Numbered from the stretch's first letter, positions 1 to 10,958 are shown. The stretch: DNA of 64,000 nucleotides from Irpex lacteus (GCA_001986395.2 MQVO02000002.1:186001-250000), one strand, 5' to 3'. Notes: generated from the letters alone by a model not told the origin. Program-made: numbers and translations.

Positions 1-3000
1 CAAACTGCTGAATACGTAGGGCCAGGAGATCAGCAGGTTCCATATTGGACTTGAAACCGGTGACCATGAGTGATGCTTCGGCAAGGTCGATAGGTAGAAC
101 GGGAGTAGTACCATAGAGTAGGTAGAAGGGGGAGAATCCAGTCTGACGACGAGTAGTGCACTTGTCTGCAAAGAATGCGGCATGAACATGTGTGTACCAC
201 TTGCTTGGCTGGCCGTTGCAAGCCTTCATGATGCTTTGACGAATGGTAAAGTGGCCGCGCTCAACTACACCGTTGGCTCGAGAGTTATAAGGTGAGATTG
301 AGATTCGAGGAAGATGATATCGATCCATCAGTTCAGTAAATGCTCCTTGAACTTCTGGGCCATTATCTGTAGTCACTTGACCAATTGCACCATATCTGCA
401 TAAGATCTCCTCAAAGAAGAAGTTGGCTAATGCGTTGGCTTTGATATTGCGCAAGGCTCGGCCTTCGGCTGCACCGGTAAGATCATCACGTGCTGCAACC
501 AGATATTCAAAACCTCCTCCTTTAGGCATGTACATGACATCTACGTGGATCTTGGAGAACACAGTTGCAGGGGTAGAGACCATGAGAGGTAGCTGCGGTT
601 TCCTAGTGTTCCAAAGTTGGCACTCGTGACATGAGCGCACGTGATGCTTGACATCTTCGAACATAGTAGGCCAATAGAATCGCTCCTTACATGTCTGCAT
701 GACTGCGTACTGACCACGATGGCCCAACTCTTCATGGACCTCAGCTAGGATCTGCTGTCTGCGAGCTTCACGAAATATAACCTTGGTAGGACGTTTGGTA
801 CCTTGACGTCTGAACATCGCTCCTTCTTGAACATAGAATCTTTGAGCTTTTCGCATGAACTGGCGCTTTGTTTGCTCAGTGTTGCAACGTTCGGGAAGGT
901 GTAAGCTTGTGAGAAAGCGAAATATGTCTGCCAATAACTGGTCCTTGGGTGAGAGCATAGCATAGACTTCTGCATGAGTGAAGGTTCGTTGGCCAGGGCC
1001 ATCACTGATGAATAGGGCAATGTTGTCCAGCCAGTCATCATCATCATCCTCTATCTCTTCATCTTCAGCCATCTCTCTCCTGGAAAGTGCATCTGGACCT
1101 TTGTGACGTTCAGCGGGCACATGAATGAGCTCAAAGTCAAAGAGCAAGATCCCTTGGATCCATCGATTGATAGTGGCATTGGGCTGCAGATCTGGTTCGT
1201 TAAGCATCCCTTTAATGTACTTGGCATCCACTTCAACCTTTAGAGTCTTGACTCCAACGAGATATAAGCGATAAGCTCTCAACGCTCGGTATAAGCCATA
1301 AAGTTCTAGCTTGGGTTGGGAGTAACGAGATTCGCGCTCATTCATAGGAATGGATCCGTATCGAGCTGGACGTTTCTTCCACTCATCATCATACTGGGAT
1401 AGAATGAAGCCGACTGCGATGAAGCTGGAGTCAACTGAAAGTACAACAGGTTGGTTGGAAGTGTAGTCGATAGGGCGTAAAGCAGGTGGGGAGGTGATAG
1501 CCTGTTTTAAGGTGTCAAAAGCTTCTTGGCGCCTTTCATCCCATTCAAACTCCACGTCATTGCGAACAAGCTCGGTAAGTGGTCGTGCTAAGGCAGAATA
1601 GTTCTTAATCCATATGCGAACGGTTCCGCAGAGTCCGAGAAATCCACGCACATCCTTAACAGTCTTGAGCGTAGGCCACTTCAGGATCTTATCTATCTTC
1701 TGATCATCAGGTAGACGACCTTGAGGTGTGCATTTCTGTCCAACGATGAGCACTTCTGGTCTGCCTAACTGGACCTTAGATGGAGAGAAAGTACCACCAG
1801 CGTGACCAACACGGTGAACAACACGATGAACATCATTAGCATGTTCCCAGATGAAACGTCGGATACCAGGATTCTCAGGTAACAGCTCAGGATTTCCATG
1901 TGCATCAGGGTAAATCGTGGAGGGTCCTTTGATAGGCAAATCATCTATGAAGATATCTGCGACATGCGGAATCTCATGCTGAAGGATGAAGGCCATACAA
2001 GCTTGAAACTCAGCAGGAGAATTCGTGAAACCAGTCGGAAGCGACGTAATACGCAAAAGGCCTAAAGGTGTCAGGAAGGCAGTAAGGTCACGGCTCTTGG
2101 GATGAACTTTACGTGCATCGAAACCCCAATACAAATCGAAGACCGTATAGCATTGACGTCCAGCAAAGGGCTCAACAAAATTATCGAGATTGGGCGGAAG
2201 ACCTGCGTCACGAATTGTAACCTTGTTTAGAGGCTGTAGGTCATGGACGAGGCGAAGCTTGCCACTCTTCTTGAGGACGCAAAACCACCGAGAACGATAA
2301 GACGATTGACTAGGTTCATATACTCCGGCTTCCATCTTTTCCTTCAGCAGTTCAATAACCTTGTCCTTAATACCAGGTGGAATCGGTATATTTGAAAAGG
2401 CCCAAGGTATGTGCGGGACAACTGGAATGATGTACGGTGAGAAATAGTCTTCGCGAAACGAGCCACGTTGACTATCTTCAAAAACGAAATGATACTGGTT
2501 GAGCTTAAGAACATGGACCATTAATTTCTCTTCTTCGGGCCAGAGAAATCCGTCGGAATTGATATTCATCTCGTCAAGACGTTCACGTGTAAGTCTGCCA
2601 CCAGGATCGGGCTCAAACTCAGGTGGATAGAAGGGTAGCTGCGGGAGCGAGGCTAATGGGTCTTCAGGGAACTTGCGAATAACCCGCGCATCCTCTGGGA
2701 ACACGGCTGGTACGGGTTTCACCTTGCGATCCACTCGTTTGTACATAGTATACGAGTCTGTACTTAATAGATCCGGATACTTGAGCGAGTCCGAATTTAC
2801 TGAGTCCGAACGCTTACTAGTGGCCGCTAATGGTGTGCGAGTAGCCTGTGTGAACGTCGCATCGACTTCTGAGGTTGCGTTCCGCTTCCATGCGGAATGT
2901 ACCTCCTCCCCGTCAACACAGATGACGACCTCGTCATCATCTAACGACTCGAAAAGGTCCTGCATAGTCGTTGTTACCCAAAGGGCTGACTCAAGGTCCT

Positions 3001-3781
3001 CCTGACCCTCTGTGTCCTTGAGCTGCACAAAGTTCGCACGCGTAGGGCTCAATGCGTCGTCAGGAATGGCTACACTATAGCACCAGACAGCCTCTGGCGC
3101 AGGAACATGAGAAATGCGAGTTCGAGGCGCCGGTGTGCTGGCAGTCTGCGTAGCGCACGGAACAATAACCTTCTGCCTTGGATGCTCAGATGAACAGGGT
3201 GCGGGCTTAGAAAATTCGTTATGTTCACGCGGGGGTGGAGTGTTCGTGATACTCGGTAAGGACAGTGTGCGTTTGCGAGAATACTTACGAGCGCGCGAGG
3301 ACGAACTTAACAGGAGTCTGGACGGGCGGGTTGTTTTCGGAAATGGGCAGAACGGGCCCTTGTGAGATTGCGGTGAGACAACATGCACGGAAGGCTGGTA
3401 CAGATGTAGTCTAGCAAAGAATGGGGATAGCGGGATAAAGGGGGCGGTAGAGTCGGAAGACTCCGAAACAACAGTAAGCACGGAACAGCTATGTGAGAGG
3501 AGCCGTGAGCCATGCGTGATTGATGTAGAGGGGACGGCACGTACCATTTCACCAGATTTTCGGGCTTTAACTTGCGAGTTCTGCAGTGTGCGTAAGGACA
3601 GTGGTGTCGACGAGGGCGACGGCGAAGACGACGGTAAGGACAGTGGTGCGAGGGGCATTAGAGGCGATGGGAACAGAGCTGTGGCCGGCAGACGGGTGAG
3701 AAACCGTGTGTTAAAAAGTGATACATCACACACCTTAGCACGACAACATGTTGTATCGTGCCACGGGGGCCTGATATCCAT
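1..3781 (-). CDS. gypsy A Pol: reverse transcriptase, RNase H, integrase (partial)
   Basis: The frame is open from about 3781 to the window edge. Translated on the minus strand it shows RT motifs near 2250 (LRLVHDLQPLNK), 2130 (YTVFDLYWGFDARK) and 1940 (FIDDLP, the YxDD box with F in place of Y). An RNase H-like part follows (LSVDSSFIAVGF near 1420). Then comes the integrase H2C2 zinc finger (about 740-610: HEELGH..SCHEC) and the integrase core (about 545-230) with HVDVMY, TTDNGPEV and NGVVERGH supplying the D, D, E residues. It copies the element RNA into DNA and inserts it. The frame lies +1 to the upstream Gag-protease frame and overlaps it by 47 bases. The first ATG in frame is at 3781, but translation may instead arrive by frameshifting. 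The integrase C-terminus lies outside the window. Confidence 0.92.
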   Translation of the reverse strand, partial: MDIRPPWHDTTCCRAKVCDVSLFNTRFLTRLPATALFPSPLMPLAPLSLPSSSPSPSSTPLSLRTLQNSQVKARKSGEMVRAVPSTSITHGSRLLSHSCSVLTVVSESSDSTAPFIPLSPFFARLHLYQPSVHVVSPQSHKGPFCPFPKTTRPSRLLLSSSSRARKYSRKRTLSLPSITNTPPPREHNEFSKPAPCSSEHPRQKVIVPCATQTASTPAPRTRISHVPAPEAVWCYSVAIPDDALSPTRANFVQLKDTEGQEDLESALWVTTTMQDLFESLDDDEVVICVDGEEVHSAWKRNATSEVDATFTQATRTPLAATSKRSDSVNSDSLKYPDLLSTDSYTMYKRVDRKVKPVPAVFPEDARVIRKFPEDPLASLPQLPFYPPEFEPDPGGRLTRERLDEMNINSDGFLWPEEEKLMVHVLKLNQYHFVFEDSQRGSFREDYFSPYIIPVVPHIPWAFSNIPIPPGIKDKVIELLKEKMEAGVYEPSQSSYRSRWFCVLKKSGKLRLVHDLQPLNKVTIRDAGLPPNLDNFVEPFAGRQCYTVFDLYWGFDARKVHPKSRDLTAFLTPLGLLRITSLPTGFTNSPAEFQACMAFILQHEIPHVADIFIDDLPIKGPSTIYPDAHGNPELLPENPGIRRFIWEHANDVHRVVHRVGHAGGTFSPSKVQLGRPEVLIVGQKCTPQGRLPDDQKIDKILKWPTLKTVKDVRGFLGLCGTVRIWIKNYSALARPLTELVRNDVEFEWDERRQEAFDTLKQAITSPPALRPIDYTSNQPVVLSVDSSFIAVGFILSQYDDEWKKRPARYGSIPMNERESRYSQPKLELYGLYRALRAYRLYLVGVKTLKVEVDAKYIKGMLNEPDLQPNATINRWIQGILLFDFELIHVPAERHKGPDALSRREMAEDEEIEDDDDDWLDNIALFISDGPGQRTFTHAEVYAMLSPKDQLLADIFRFLTSLHLPERCNTEQTKRQFMRKAQRFYVQEGAMFRRQGTKRPTKVIFREARRQQILAEVHEELGHRGQYAVMQTCKERFYWPTMFEDVKHHVRSCHECQLWNTRKPQLPLMVSTPATVFSKIHVDVMYMPKGGGFEYLVAARDDLTGAAEGRALRNIKANALANFFFEEILCRYGAIGQVTTDNGPEVQGAFTELMDRYHLPRISISPYNSRANGVVERGHFTIRQSIMKACNGQPSKWYTHVHAAFFADKCTTRRQTGFSPFYLLYGTTPVLPIDLAEASLMVTGFKSNMEPADLLALRIQQF

Positions 3782-6700
3782 GTGCCGGGATGCTCCAATC
3801 TCCTCCAAGGTAGCCGTTCGCGCGTAAGTAAACAATGTATTGAGTTTCGGTCCAGGACGTGCGAATGCCGAGGGCGCGTTCGATGGTGGAGATAGCGTGT
3901 TGTTCGAGAAAGGGGTTTGTGACGCCGAAGAAAAGGCGGGCTTGAAGAGCCTCGAGTTCTTCAACAGGGTCCAGGTAAGGGCATCCGTCGAAGCAGCTCT
4001 TGGGCAGGAAAAGAGTGGATAGGACCATCTCGGAGTAGAGGTCGGTGGCTGGCATATTGCGAAAACGTTCGAGAAACGTAAGCATGCCCTGGTCATTGGC
4101 ACGATCGATGAAGGGCTTGAGTTTCTTGACGACCGAGCGACGAGCCATCCAGATGGCAGCGAAGTGTCGAGGAGGCGATTGTCCGTCGCGAACGAAACGG
4201 TCGATGGCTTCGCCGGGGCTGGGGAATACGAGAGGAGGGCCACTAGCTTGCACGATGGACGTAAAGGGTGCGCGACCTTCGTACGACGGGTACCCCATCG
4301 CGAGAAGAGTCTGCTCGATTCCTGCCAGAGTAGGGGCGGTGCTGACGAAGTGAAACGCCTCGTCGATCTCCGAGGACGTGGGTGCAGCAGCGATCTCCTC
4401 AAATGGCGGAGTGTCGAGAGAGGCAAAGTCGAGTGGTGCGTCGTAAGGCTCGATATCGTCTGCGGACCACGTGAAGGAGAGGGGGGTGAGAGGGCTAGCT
4501 TCAGTGAAGGCGCAGATTGCGGCGCCGTCGCTGTCCACGTCTGGCCCACCTCCGTTGTATCCGCTGACCCCAAAAACCTCATCCCCCTCGTCATCCGTGT
4601 CGTCAATCCGCGCACGCATAGCCTCGCGTCTACGTTGCTCCTCCAGCCTGTCCAAGTCCTTGGTGATCTCCTCCAACTCTCGCTCAGCATTGGCATCTGC
4701 GTGTCCCATAGCTTCCTCGAAGGTCGACGGCTGGGGGTTCTGCGGCAGCCCAAACATGGCGTTGAGCTCATGGATGGCAGCTTGAAGAGAGGTGGGGGAC
4801 GTGGTCTCGGCGATGAGCTGGATAGCATCATCGACGAAGTCCCGTGTAGCTGACGAGACCGAAGAAGGAGGTGCGGGGGAGTGAGGGGGCGGAGTGGAAT
4901 GGCAGAAGGATAGCTTAGGGGGTGCAGAGCGTCCGCGACGGGGTGAGGACGGTGGCGACGGCGAGAGGCGCATGGGAGAAACCGACGGCGAACGGCCACG
5001 ACGAGCACACTGAGTGCTGATGTCAATAGTCTGTTGCGCTTGTAAGTCTTCGGTCTCGCCTACATAGTCATTGGGCGTACTCACCATGCGTTCGAGCTCG
5101 TTGTACTCCTCCTTAGGCTCCTGCATCGTCGTGACGTGGTCGACCGTGGCGTCGATGGCGTCTGCGGTGGGGTACCGTAGCTCCTCGGTGACGGTGCGTA
5201 CGTCCTCGCTGTTCCAGGGTACGTCGTACTCGGCGTAAAAGTCGTTCGAGTTGTCCGACTGTTCTGACCCTGAGGCTGCTGAGTGATCGCTGATAGTGCG
5301 TAGGCTGGGCATGGAGTCGTCGGTCTCATAGCCTACATCGTACGGTTGGGGCTTTGCGTCGAGCGAGTCGTCCTGCAAGTGAGTCCAACCAGACACGGTG
5401 AGAGCAGGGAGAGGGTCGTCAAGCAGGGGGGGGACCTGGGGGTCGCCGAAAGGTTCCTCCTTCACGTCGCCATGCTGTTCGTTGAGACGAGTCGAGTGAC
5501 CGACGGCAGAGAGGGCAGGGGAGATGGGAGAGGTGACAGCGGTGTCAGAGTCAGAGTCGACGCCGAGAAAGCGCGCAAGGTCCTTCAGACCGGCGTCTTT
5601 CAGCTCGTTAAGGTAATCTGGCATGATTACATCAGCGCCCATCGATGACTGCCACGCGTACTGCTCACCCATCAACTCGTCGACTACCACGCGTTCCTCT
5701 TTTCTCTCTCCTCCCTCGTCCTTCGCTACAACCACTACGCTCTCGCCGTTGTCTCCCTTCGGTCCTCCCTCCATACGGACTTCAATCACAGTAGTCTCTC
5801 TGCGGTTCGGGTTAGCATGCGACGCGTTGGGTATAGGTGGGCTCACAGGCACGTACCGTTGTCCTCGTCTCATCAGCATCGTCCAATTCTGAGGATGGGT
5901 GCCCTCAGGTAGCTCGTGCCCCTCCCCCTCCACGACGTATCGCTCGAGAGTGGGAATCGGCATGATCGTATGACTGTTGCCACGTCCTGGGGCCACATGG
6001 ATCAACGTACTTTGAAGGACGCGCCATCCGTTCAACACTTCAAATCCGTCGACGAAGGGGAGCTGGAAGGGCGGTACGAAATAGTGAGTCGCACTCGGAA
6101 TGATCAGGATACTCCCATCCTCCTCATGCTCGCTCTCCAGGATCTGGTGACTCTTCGCCTCGAGGGTCGCGGCATCCTTGGTCTTGAAGGGCTGCGAGAC
6201 GAAGCAAATCGTCTCATCATCGCGCAAGACGCTGGCCGGGAGGTGGTCGACACTGACGTACGCCATGCGCAGGATGTTGAAGACTCGGTACACGCACTCG
6301 ACGTTGTCACGAACACGGCGCAATCCGTCAGAGGTGATGGGGATAGCCATAGCAGAGGGGTGCTGGTACGGGTTACTGAGTAGTGCAGAGGGTTCGGGGG
6401 TTGGTGTTCTGGAGACGGGGGGCTCGACAGGTGAGTACTGAGTGCCTTTCGAAGAGTAGACAGTCGCGGTCAACGCGGCTGGTGCTGGAGATTCGAAGGT
6501 GGGGGTCTCAGCCTTGAGGTGCGCTCCCATATTTATACTTCTTCTATCTTTCGCTAACTCATCTTGTCTCGCCTTCATAACTGCCTCTTTGGGTCTGGCT
6601 GGGGCGCCTTGCAATCTCAGAAGCTCGTGCTCGTGACGAGCAACCGTCTCGATCATTGTCTCACCGCCCCGCCGTTTAACTCGATCGCCCGTCTGCATCC

Positions 6701-9700
6701 TTATCTCCCCGCTTCTCGTCTTCTGCAAGCGTCCCTCCTTCACAAGTTCCTCAATCGCACGACAGCTGGCTATCCTATGCCCTAGCTTGCCGCATCCAAA
6801 ACACTCTGTGACGTGAAGGCGTCGTCGCTCTCTTCCCGGGCGGCGGCTGTGACTTAGGTGCTCGCCCCTATCCGAGGGCACGTTCAGCTCGTTATCTCTT
6901 CGACGTCCGACGCAGGCTTCTCTGCTTCCGCCGCTCGTCGCATCCCTCGTTCCTGAGCTGGCGGTGCTGTCTGGACAGTATTTTGCAAACTGACTGCTTT
7001 CGGGCCGTGGATAATAGTCTCGAGACGGCGTATGCAATGCCCGTAGTCCCGCTCGCTGCGAAACGTGTTTTCGCAGTCTGACTCGGTCGCGCCCTCTACC
7101 CTGGGTTTCTGGTCTTGATTCCTGCAATGGCACTCCGTCGGTTATCCGTGCTCCTTTCGATTTGTCTTCTCGCTCCTCGGGGCCAAGGGTTGCCTTCTTT
7201 GGTTTCATGCCGGTTCCCTGTAGTGGTTTGGCCTGATATTCTGGGGTTCTACTGGCTTGATACGACTGCTCGGGTGTGGCTGGGCTATTCACGGAAACTG
7301 ATTGTACGCCTTGGTCTCCCGAACATTCGAAGTCTTGGCTGTCTGGTCTTACGAGGATCGCTTTTAACAGCTCGCGCTGAAACTCGGGGGTTATGCAGGC
7401 CTGGTATTCGTGGCTAGGTACAGCTGAACAGCTGTTGCAGACGGGATAAGACTTGCGTGCCTTGGGAACAGGCGTCGTTGGCTCACGTTCGGCGGGATTT
7501 CCTAGTCGGGCAAGTCCGACGAACGTGGGATCGTCTCGCGCTGCAGGCTTGTTCCGGTTCGCAACTGCTATGGCCCCCTTGCGGATTTGCTCGAGGCTCG
7601 GCCTTCCCCTTTCGGACTTCCATTCCGACACAAGACTCATCCATTGCCCAAGGACTTGCCTATCCTGCTCGAGGATGTCCCAGCGGTGACCATTTCGTAG
7701 TTCTGCCATCCGCTCATCATCCCGCCAAGTCAGAAATGCGTTAGGGCGGCTCATGTGTGGCCCCCAGGCTTCCGAAACTGTATCCCTTTCGTACTCATAG
7801 AGCTGAGTTAAATACATTTGTGCGCCTTCATACCAGTCAGAGAACGAGAGTCCACCGCAATTAAGGCGCCAGTATGCCAGCCTTTCTAAGTCATTTGAGT
7901 ACTCTTCGGACAAGCTCAGCTCTATAGCTGACGGAATTGGAGAAGGTCGGGTGCGCTGCATAGGCTGCGCGGGCGGCTGTACTTTCGCTTTGTCCATAAC
8001 AGCTTGCTCCTTGTCCGAAATCTCATAGGCTGGCCTTATTTCCGTTTCTGAGCTGAGTGTGGATGGCTTATACTGGTCTTCTGATACTGTTGCAGAGTAT
8101 ACCTTCTTAGCCAATGAGTCTTGGCCTTGGGTTTCATTTAGAGCTTGTACTTCTTGTTCCACTAGTCCTTCCGGGAAGTCTAATGCAAGCATGAGTGACT
8201 CTAATGCCCAGTGACCTTGAGTTGGCTGAGACTGAACTTCGGTAGGTGGTTCCTTAGCATGAGTCTCGGAGGGTGCTTCGACTTTATTCTCTGTATCCTC
8301 AGTGACTTCCTCGATTCTTGCTGATCCGTCTGGCTGGTCCTCTGACATGGCTAGGTATGCATGAGCGATTCTTTGCTGTGTTCTTGCTAGGTAATCCTCT
8401 CGCATCTCACTAGGGTGTTCTCCTTCGGCAACTATCATTTCCCATTGGTTGTTCAACTCTCGGTCCTTAAAAACGAGGAATGTTCCTTCAAGCCTTTCGT
8501 CAATCGTGATGAAGTTTCCGCGTTGCCATGGACGTCCTAAGAGTAGATCAAACGGTGCGTTCTCACCGACATACATGTTTGCATAGGTTAAAACGTCTCC
8601 GCATCGCAGGGGTACTTCGGCCAAAAATCCGGAGAGAGTTCCTTCACCGCCATTGGCATCATTCATCACTACTGACCGTGTGACATCGACTGGTTGCTTA
8701 ATGCAGTTCAGCCAAGTCCGTTTGCTGCAGATATTAAGCATAGAGCCTGTGTCGATGATTGTCTCAATAGGGATTCCGTGACAGTACATAGTGAGTCGGA
8801 TGAGTTGGCTTCGAGTCTTAGGCATGAATGCAGCTACGGTAGCTGGTCCATCGCTTTGCATGCCTTCCGTGGTTACTAACTTTGTGCTGTCACCTGGCTT
8901 GTTCTGCTTAGGCTTAAGAACCTCCTGCATCCGTTGAGTCATTTCCTTTGATACAGCCATAAGCTCGCCTACTTGCAGATTGACTGGGGCACTTAGCAGC
9001 TTATCAAGAATAGCCACTGGATTGACATGATGCTGAAGCTCAGACTGCCTTGGTGTACGTTTCGCAGATTCCTCCTGTTGGACTGATGGCTTGGGGTCTT
9101 TGCTAGGCTGGTTCGAGTCTGGAAGATCTGATGCTCTGATTCCTGGCGGCTTTCCTCGAGGTCCTCGAATAACTGGTCTTGTATCTTCAATGATATCGTT
9201 ATCATCATCCGGATTGAACATAGGTACATCCACTTCAACGGGGCCTTGTGTAGGTCTAGATCCGATATTCTCCTTGCCTCTAGCGGGACGAGTAGTTGAC
9301 CTAACTCCAGAATCCTTACGAGGTGGGGGTGCATATCCGCCATCTGTTCTCCTTCCTGACCGTGTAGCTGGCTGAACTGGATAGGCTAACAGATCCAAAT
9401 CGTAGGGATCATCCTTGAAGAAATCGTAATCTTGACGCATAGGGTATTGAACTGCAAAGACTTCCTCATCTTGGTCGTTGGCTTCCTCCTCTTCAACAGT
9501 GACTAGGTTGGTGGAGCTGGCTTGAAGACGACGAACAGCGTCAATCAGGGGCTCACCCATAAATGCTCGGAAGATTGCGGTACCGTTACTCATCATCCAT
9601 TGGTTATTAGCGCCAAGCTTGATGACTCCTTTCTGCGCTAACTCACCTATGTCTGGGCATGAACGCATACTATGTCCGGTCTTTCCGCATCCGAAGCATG

Positions 9701-10958
9701 TCGTAGACGAAGGTCGAACAGGAGCATCGGTAGGACTGGCCATGTGTGGCGGAATATCTCGTTCGGGAATAGACCTGTCTCTACCACGTGGAGGCGGAGT
9801 CTGAGCACGGCGCTGTTCATTCGGAGTTGGAACTAAATCCTTGATGATCGGATCAATACGGTAAGCCTTGAAGTAAACCTTTGCATACTCGGGATCCTTG
9901 AGTGACATACGACCTAACTGCTCGATGAGATCTTCAAACTCATCCTTGGACGAAGCATTGCTGGCCTTGGACGAGATACTAGATCCGGACTTGGCCTTGG
10001 TAGAGCTTGCATCATCTGACTCTGACTCTGAGGAGCTTACTGACCTGATGCTCTTCGATATCCGAAATCGAGGCTTCTTGGTAATAACATCCTTAGACTT
10101 AGAGTGAGACTTCTTGGACTTCTTCTTGGAGGTGACTTTGACTTTCTCATCCTCGCTTTCACTGTCTGATTCGCTACTCGACGAGTCTGAGTCTTCGCTG
10201 TCACTTTCCTCTGAGTCTGATGGAAGTCGGTCGTTGTCAAAGCGGTCTCTCTTGAGCAAACTCTCTGCTGCCTTGGTAACGTCTGGGATCTCGAATGGTT
10301 CATCCAAATTGTGCTGAGGCTTAGAGCTCATAAGGCGGAACTCAAGTCTATCTCTGAATCTGCGAGGAATGCCTTTCCAGAAATAAATCGCCTGTTCCTC
10401 CTTATCGATCTTGCCTTTCTGCCTTAGCCAACCAGCTATACGAATGAACTCTCGGTTGTAACGCATCCAAGCAGCTAAGCTTGAGAATGGTTCCTTGGAT
10501 CGACTGACAAGAACAAAGGCTTCAAGATCACGGACCTTGTAACGACGGGAATCCTTATCGGCTTCATAGAACTTACGCAAATCCTTAGCAAATGCAGTCC
10601 AGTCTGGAGTGCCATAGCTTGTAAGACCTTCCATAAACTGTCGCACTGCCTTGGAACAGTACTGCGTGATGTTCTCTACTTTCTCCTTATCGGTGGTGAG
10701 ATTGTACTTAGCGATCATACGTTCGTAATGACGCAAGAATGTCTCAACGTCTGCTGACTTGCCTTTAAACTTCTTCGGAGCTCCTTTAGTTCCTAGGAAG
10801 GGCATGTCTGCGACGGTGAGAGGTGGTAACGTTGCCATGGTAATACGCGTCGGAGTTACTGACGAAGTCGATGACGTAGCGGTAAGCGGCGGTGTAGACG
10901 ATGGAAGCGTGGATACTGACGGTGGTGGGCTTGATGAGTGTGAACCGGCACTACTCAT
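3735..10958 (-). CDS. gypsy A Gag-protease polyprotein, 2407 aa
   Basis: The first ATG is 58 bases inside the LTR end. The first 200 residues resemble a retrotransposon Gag. An acidic Ser-rich stretch lies at about 250-330, and a CCHC zinc knuckle (CFGCGKTGHSMRSC) near residue 419. A retropepsin-type active site (IDTGSMLNICS) is near 733, followed by LLLGRPW near 800. A second zinc knuckle (CFGCGKLGHRIASC) lies near 1384, well after the protease. About 1000 further residues contain no catalytic motif I recognise; a domain such as DUF4100, found in related mushroom elements, is possible but was not tested. At 2407 aa the frame is several times longer than a usual Gag. There is no internal stop. 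The protein should package the RNA and process the polyprotein. Confidence 0.9.
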   Translation of the reverse strand: MSSAGSHSSSPPPSVSTLPSSTPPLTATSSTSSVTPTRITMATLPPLTVADMPFLGTKGAPKKFKGKSADVETFLRHYERMIAKYNLTTDKEKVENITQYCSKAVRQFMEGLTSYGTPDWTAFAKDLRKFYEADKDSRRYKVRDLEAFVLVSRSKEPFSSLAAWMRYNREFIRIAGWLRQKGKIDKEEQAIYFWKGIPRRFRDRLEFRLMSSKPQHNLDEPFEIPDVTKAAESLLKRDRFDNDRLPSDSEESDSEDSDSSSSESDSESEDEKVKVTSKKKSKKSHSKSKDVITKKPRFRISKSIRSVSSSESESDDASSTKAKSGSSISSKASNASSKDEFEDLIEQLGRMSLKDPEYAKVYFKAYRIDPIIKDLVPTPNEQRRAQTPPPRGRDRSIPERDIPPHMASPTDAPVRPSSTTCFGCGKTGHSMRSCPDIGELAQKGVIKLGANNQWMMSNGTAIFRAFMGEPLIDAVRRLQASSTNLVTVEEEEANDQDEEVFAVQYPMRQDYDFFKDDPYDLDLLAYPVQPATRSGRRTDGGYAPPPRKDSGVRSTTRPARGKENIGSRPTQGPVEVDVPMFNPDDDNDIIEDTRPVIRGPRGKPPGIRASDLPDSNQPSKDPKPSVQQEESAKRTPRQSELQHHVNPVAILDKLLSAPVNLQVGELMAVSKEMTQRMQEVLKPKQNKPGDSTKLVTTEGMQSDGPATVAAFMPKTRSQLIRLTMYCHGIPIETIIDTGSMLNICSKRTWLNCIKQPVDVTRSVVMNDANGGEGTLSGFLAEVPLRCGDVLTYANMYVGENAPFDLLLGRPWQRGNFITIDERLEGTFLVFKDRELNNQWEMIVAEGEHPSEMREDYLARTQQRIAHAYLAMSEDQPDGSARIEEVTEDTENKVEAPSETHAKEPPTEVQSQPTQGHWALESLMLALDFPEGLVEQEVQALNETQGQDSLAKKVYSATVSEDQYKPSTLSSETEIRPAYEISDKEQAVMDKAKVQPPAQPMQRTRPSPIPSAIELSLSEEYSNDLERLAYWRLNCGGLSFSDWYEGAQMYLTQLYEYERDTVSEAWGPHMSRPNAFLTWRDDERMAELRNGHRWDILEQDRQVLGQWMSLVSEWKSERGRPSLEQIRKGAIAVANRNKPAARDDPTFVGLARLGNPAEREPTTPVPKARKSYPVCNSCSAVPSHEYQACITPEFQRELLKAILVRPDSQDFECSGDQGVQSVSVNSPATPEQSYQASRTPEYQAKPLQGTGMKPKKATLGPEEREDKSKGARITDGVPLQESRPETQGRGRDRVRLRKHVSQRAGLRALHTPSRDYYPRPESSQFAKYCPDSTASSGTRDATSGGSREACVGRRRDNELNVPSDRGEHLSHSRRPGRERRRLHVTECFGCGKLGHRIASCRAIEELVKEGRLQKTRSGEIRMQTGDRVKRRGGETMIETVARHEHELLRLQGAPARPKEAVMKARQDELAKDRRSINMGAHLKAETPTFESPAPAALTATVYSSKGTQYSPVEPPVSRTPTPEPSALLSNPYQHPSAMAIPITSDGLRRVRDNVECVYRVFNILRMAYVSVDHLPASVLRDDETICFVSQPFKTKDAATLEAKSHQILESEHEEDGSILIIPSATHYFVPPFQLPFVDGFEVLNGWRVLQSTLIHVAPGRGNSHTIMPIPTLERYVVEGEGHELPEGTHPQNWTMLMRRGQRYVPVSPPIPNASHANPNRRETTVIEVRMEGGPKGDNGESVVVVAKDEGGERKEERVVVDELMGEQYAWQSSMGADVIMPDYLNELKDAGLKDLARFLGVDSDSDTAVTSPISPALSAVGHSTRLNEQHGDVKEEPFGDPQVPPLLDDPLPALTVSGWTHLQDDSLDAKPQPYDVGYETDDSMPSLRTISDHSAASGSEQSDNSNDFYAEYDVPWNSEDVRTVTEELRYPTADAIDATVDHVTTMQEPKEEYNELERMVSTPNDYVGETEDLQAQQTIDISTQCARRGRSPSVSPMRLSPSPPSSPRRGRSAPPKLSFCHSTPPPHSPAPPSSVSSATRDFVDDAIQLIAETTSPTSLQAAIHELNAMFGLPQNPQPSTFEEAMGHADANAERELEEITKDLDRLEEQRRREAMRARIDDTDDEGDEVFGVSGYNGGGPDVDSDGAAICAFTEASPLTPLSFTWSADDIEPYDAPLDFASLDTPPFEEIAAAPTSSEIDEAFHFVSTAPTLAGIEQTLLAMGYPSYEGRAPFTSIVQASGPPLVFPSPGEAIDRFVRDGQSPPRHFAAIWMARRSVVKKLKPFIDRANDQGMLTFLERFRNMPATDLYSEMVLSTLFLPKSCFDGCPYLDPVEELEALQARLFFGVTNPFLEQHAISTIERALGIRTSWTETQYIVYLRANGYLGGDWSIPAHGYQAPVARYNMLSC

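Noticed and set aside
4164..4853. 229-codon plus-strand frame
   Set aside because: Antisense to the gypsy A Gag frame; no domain and biased composition mirroring the other strand.
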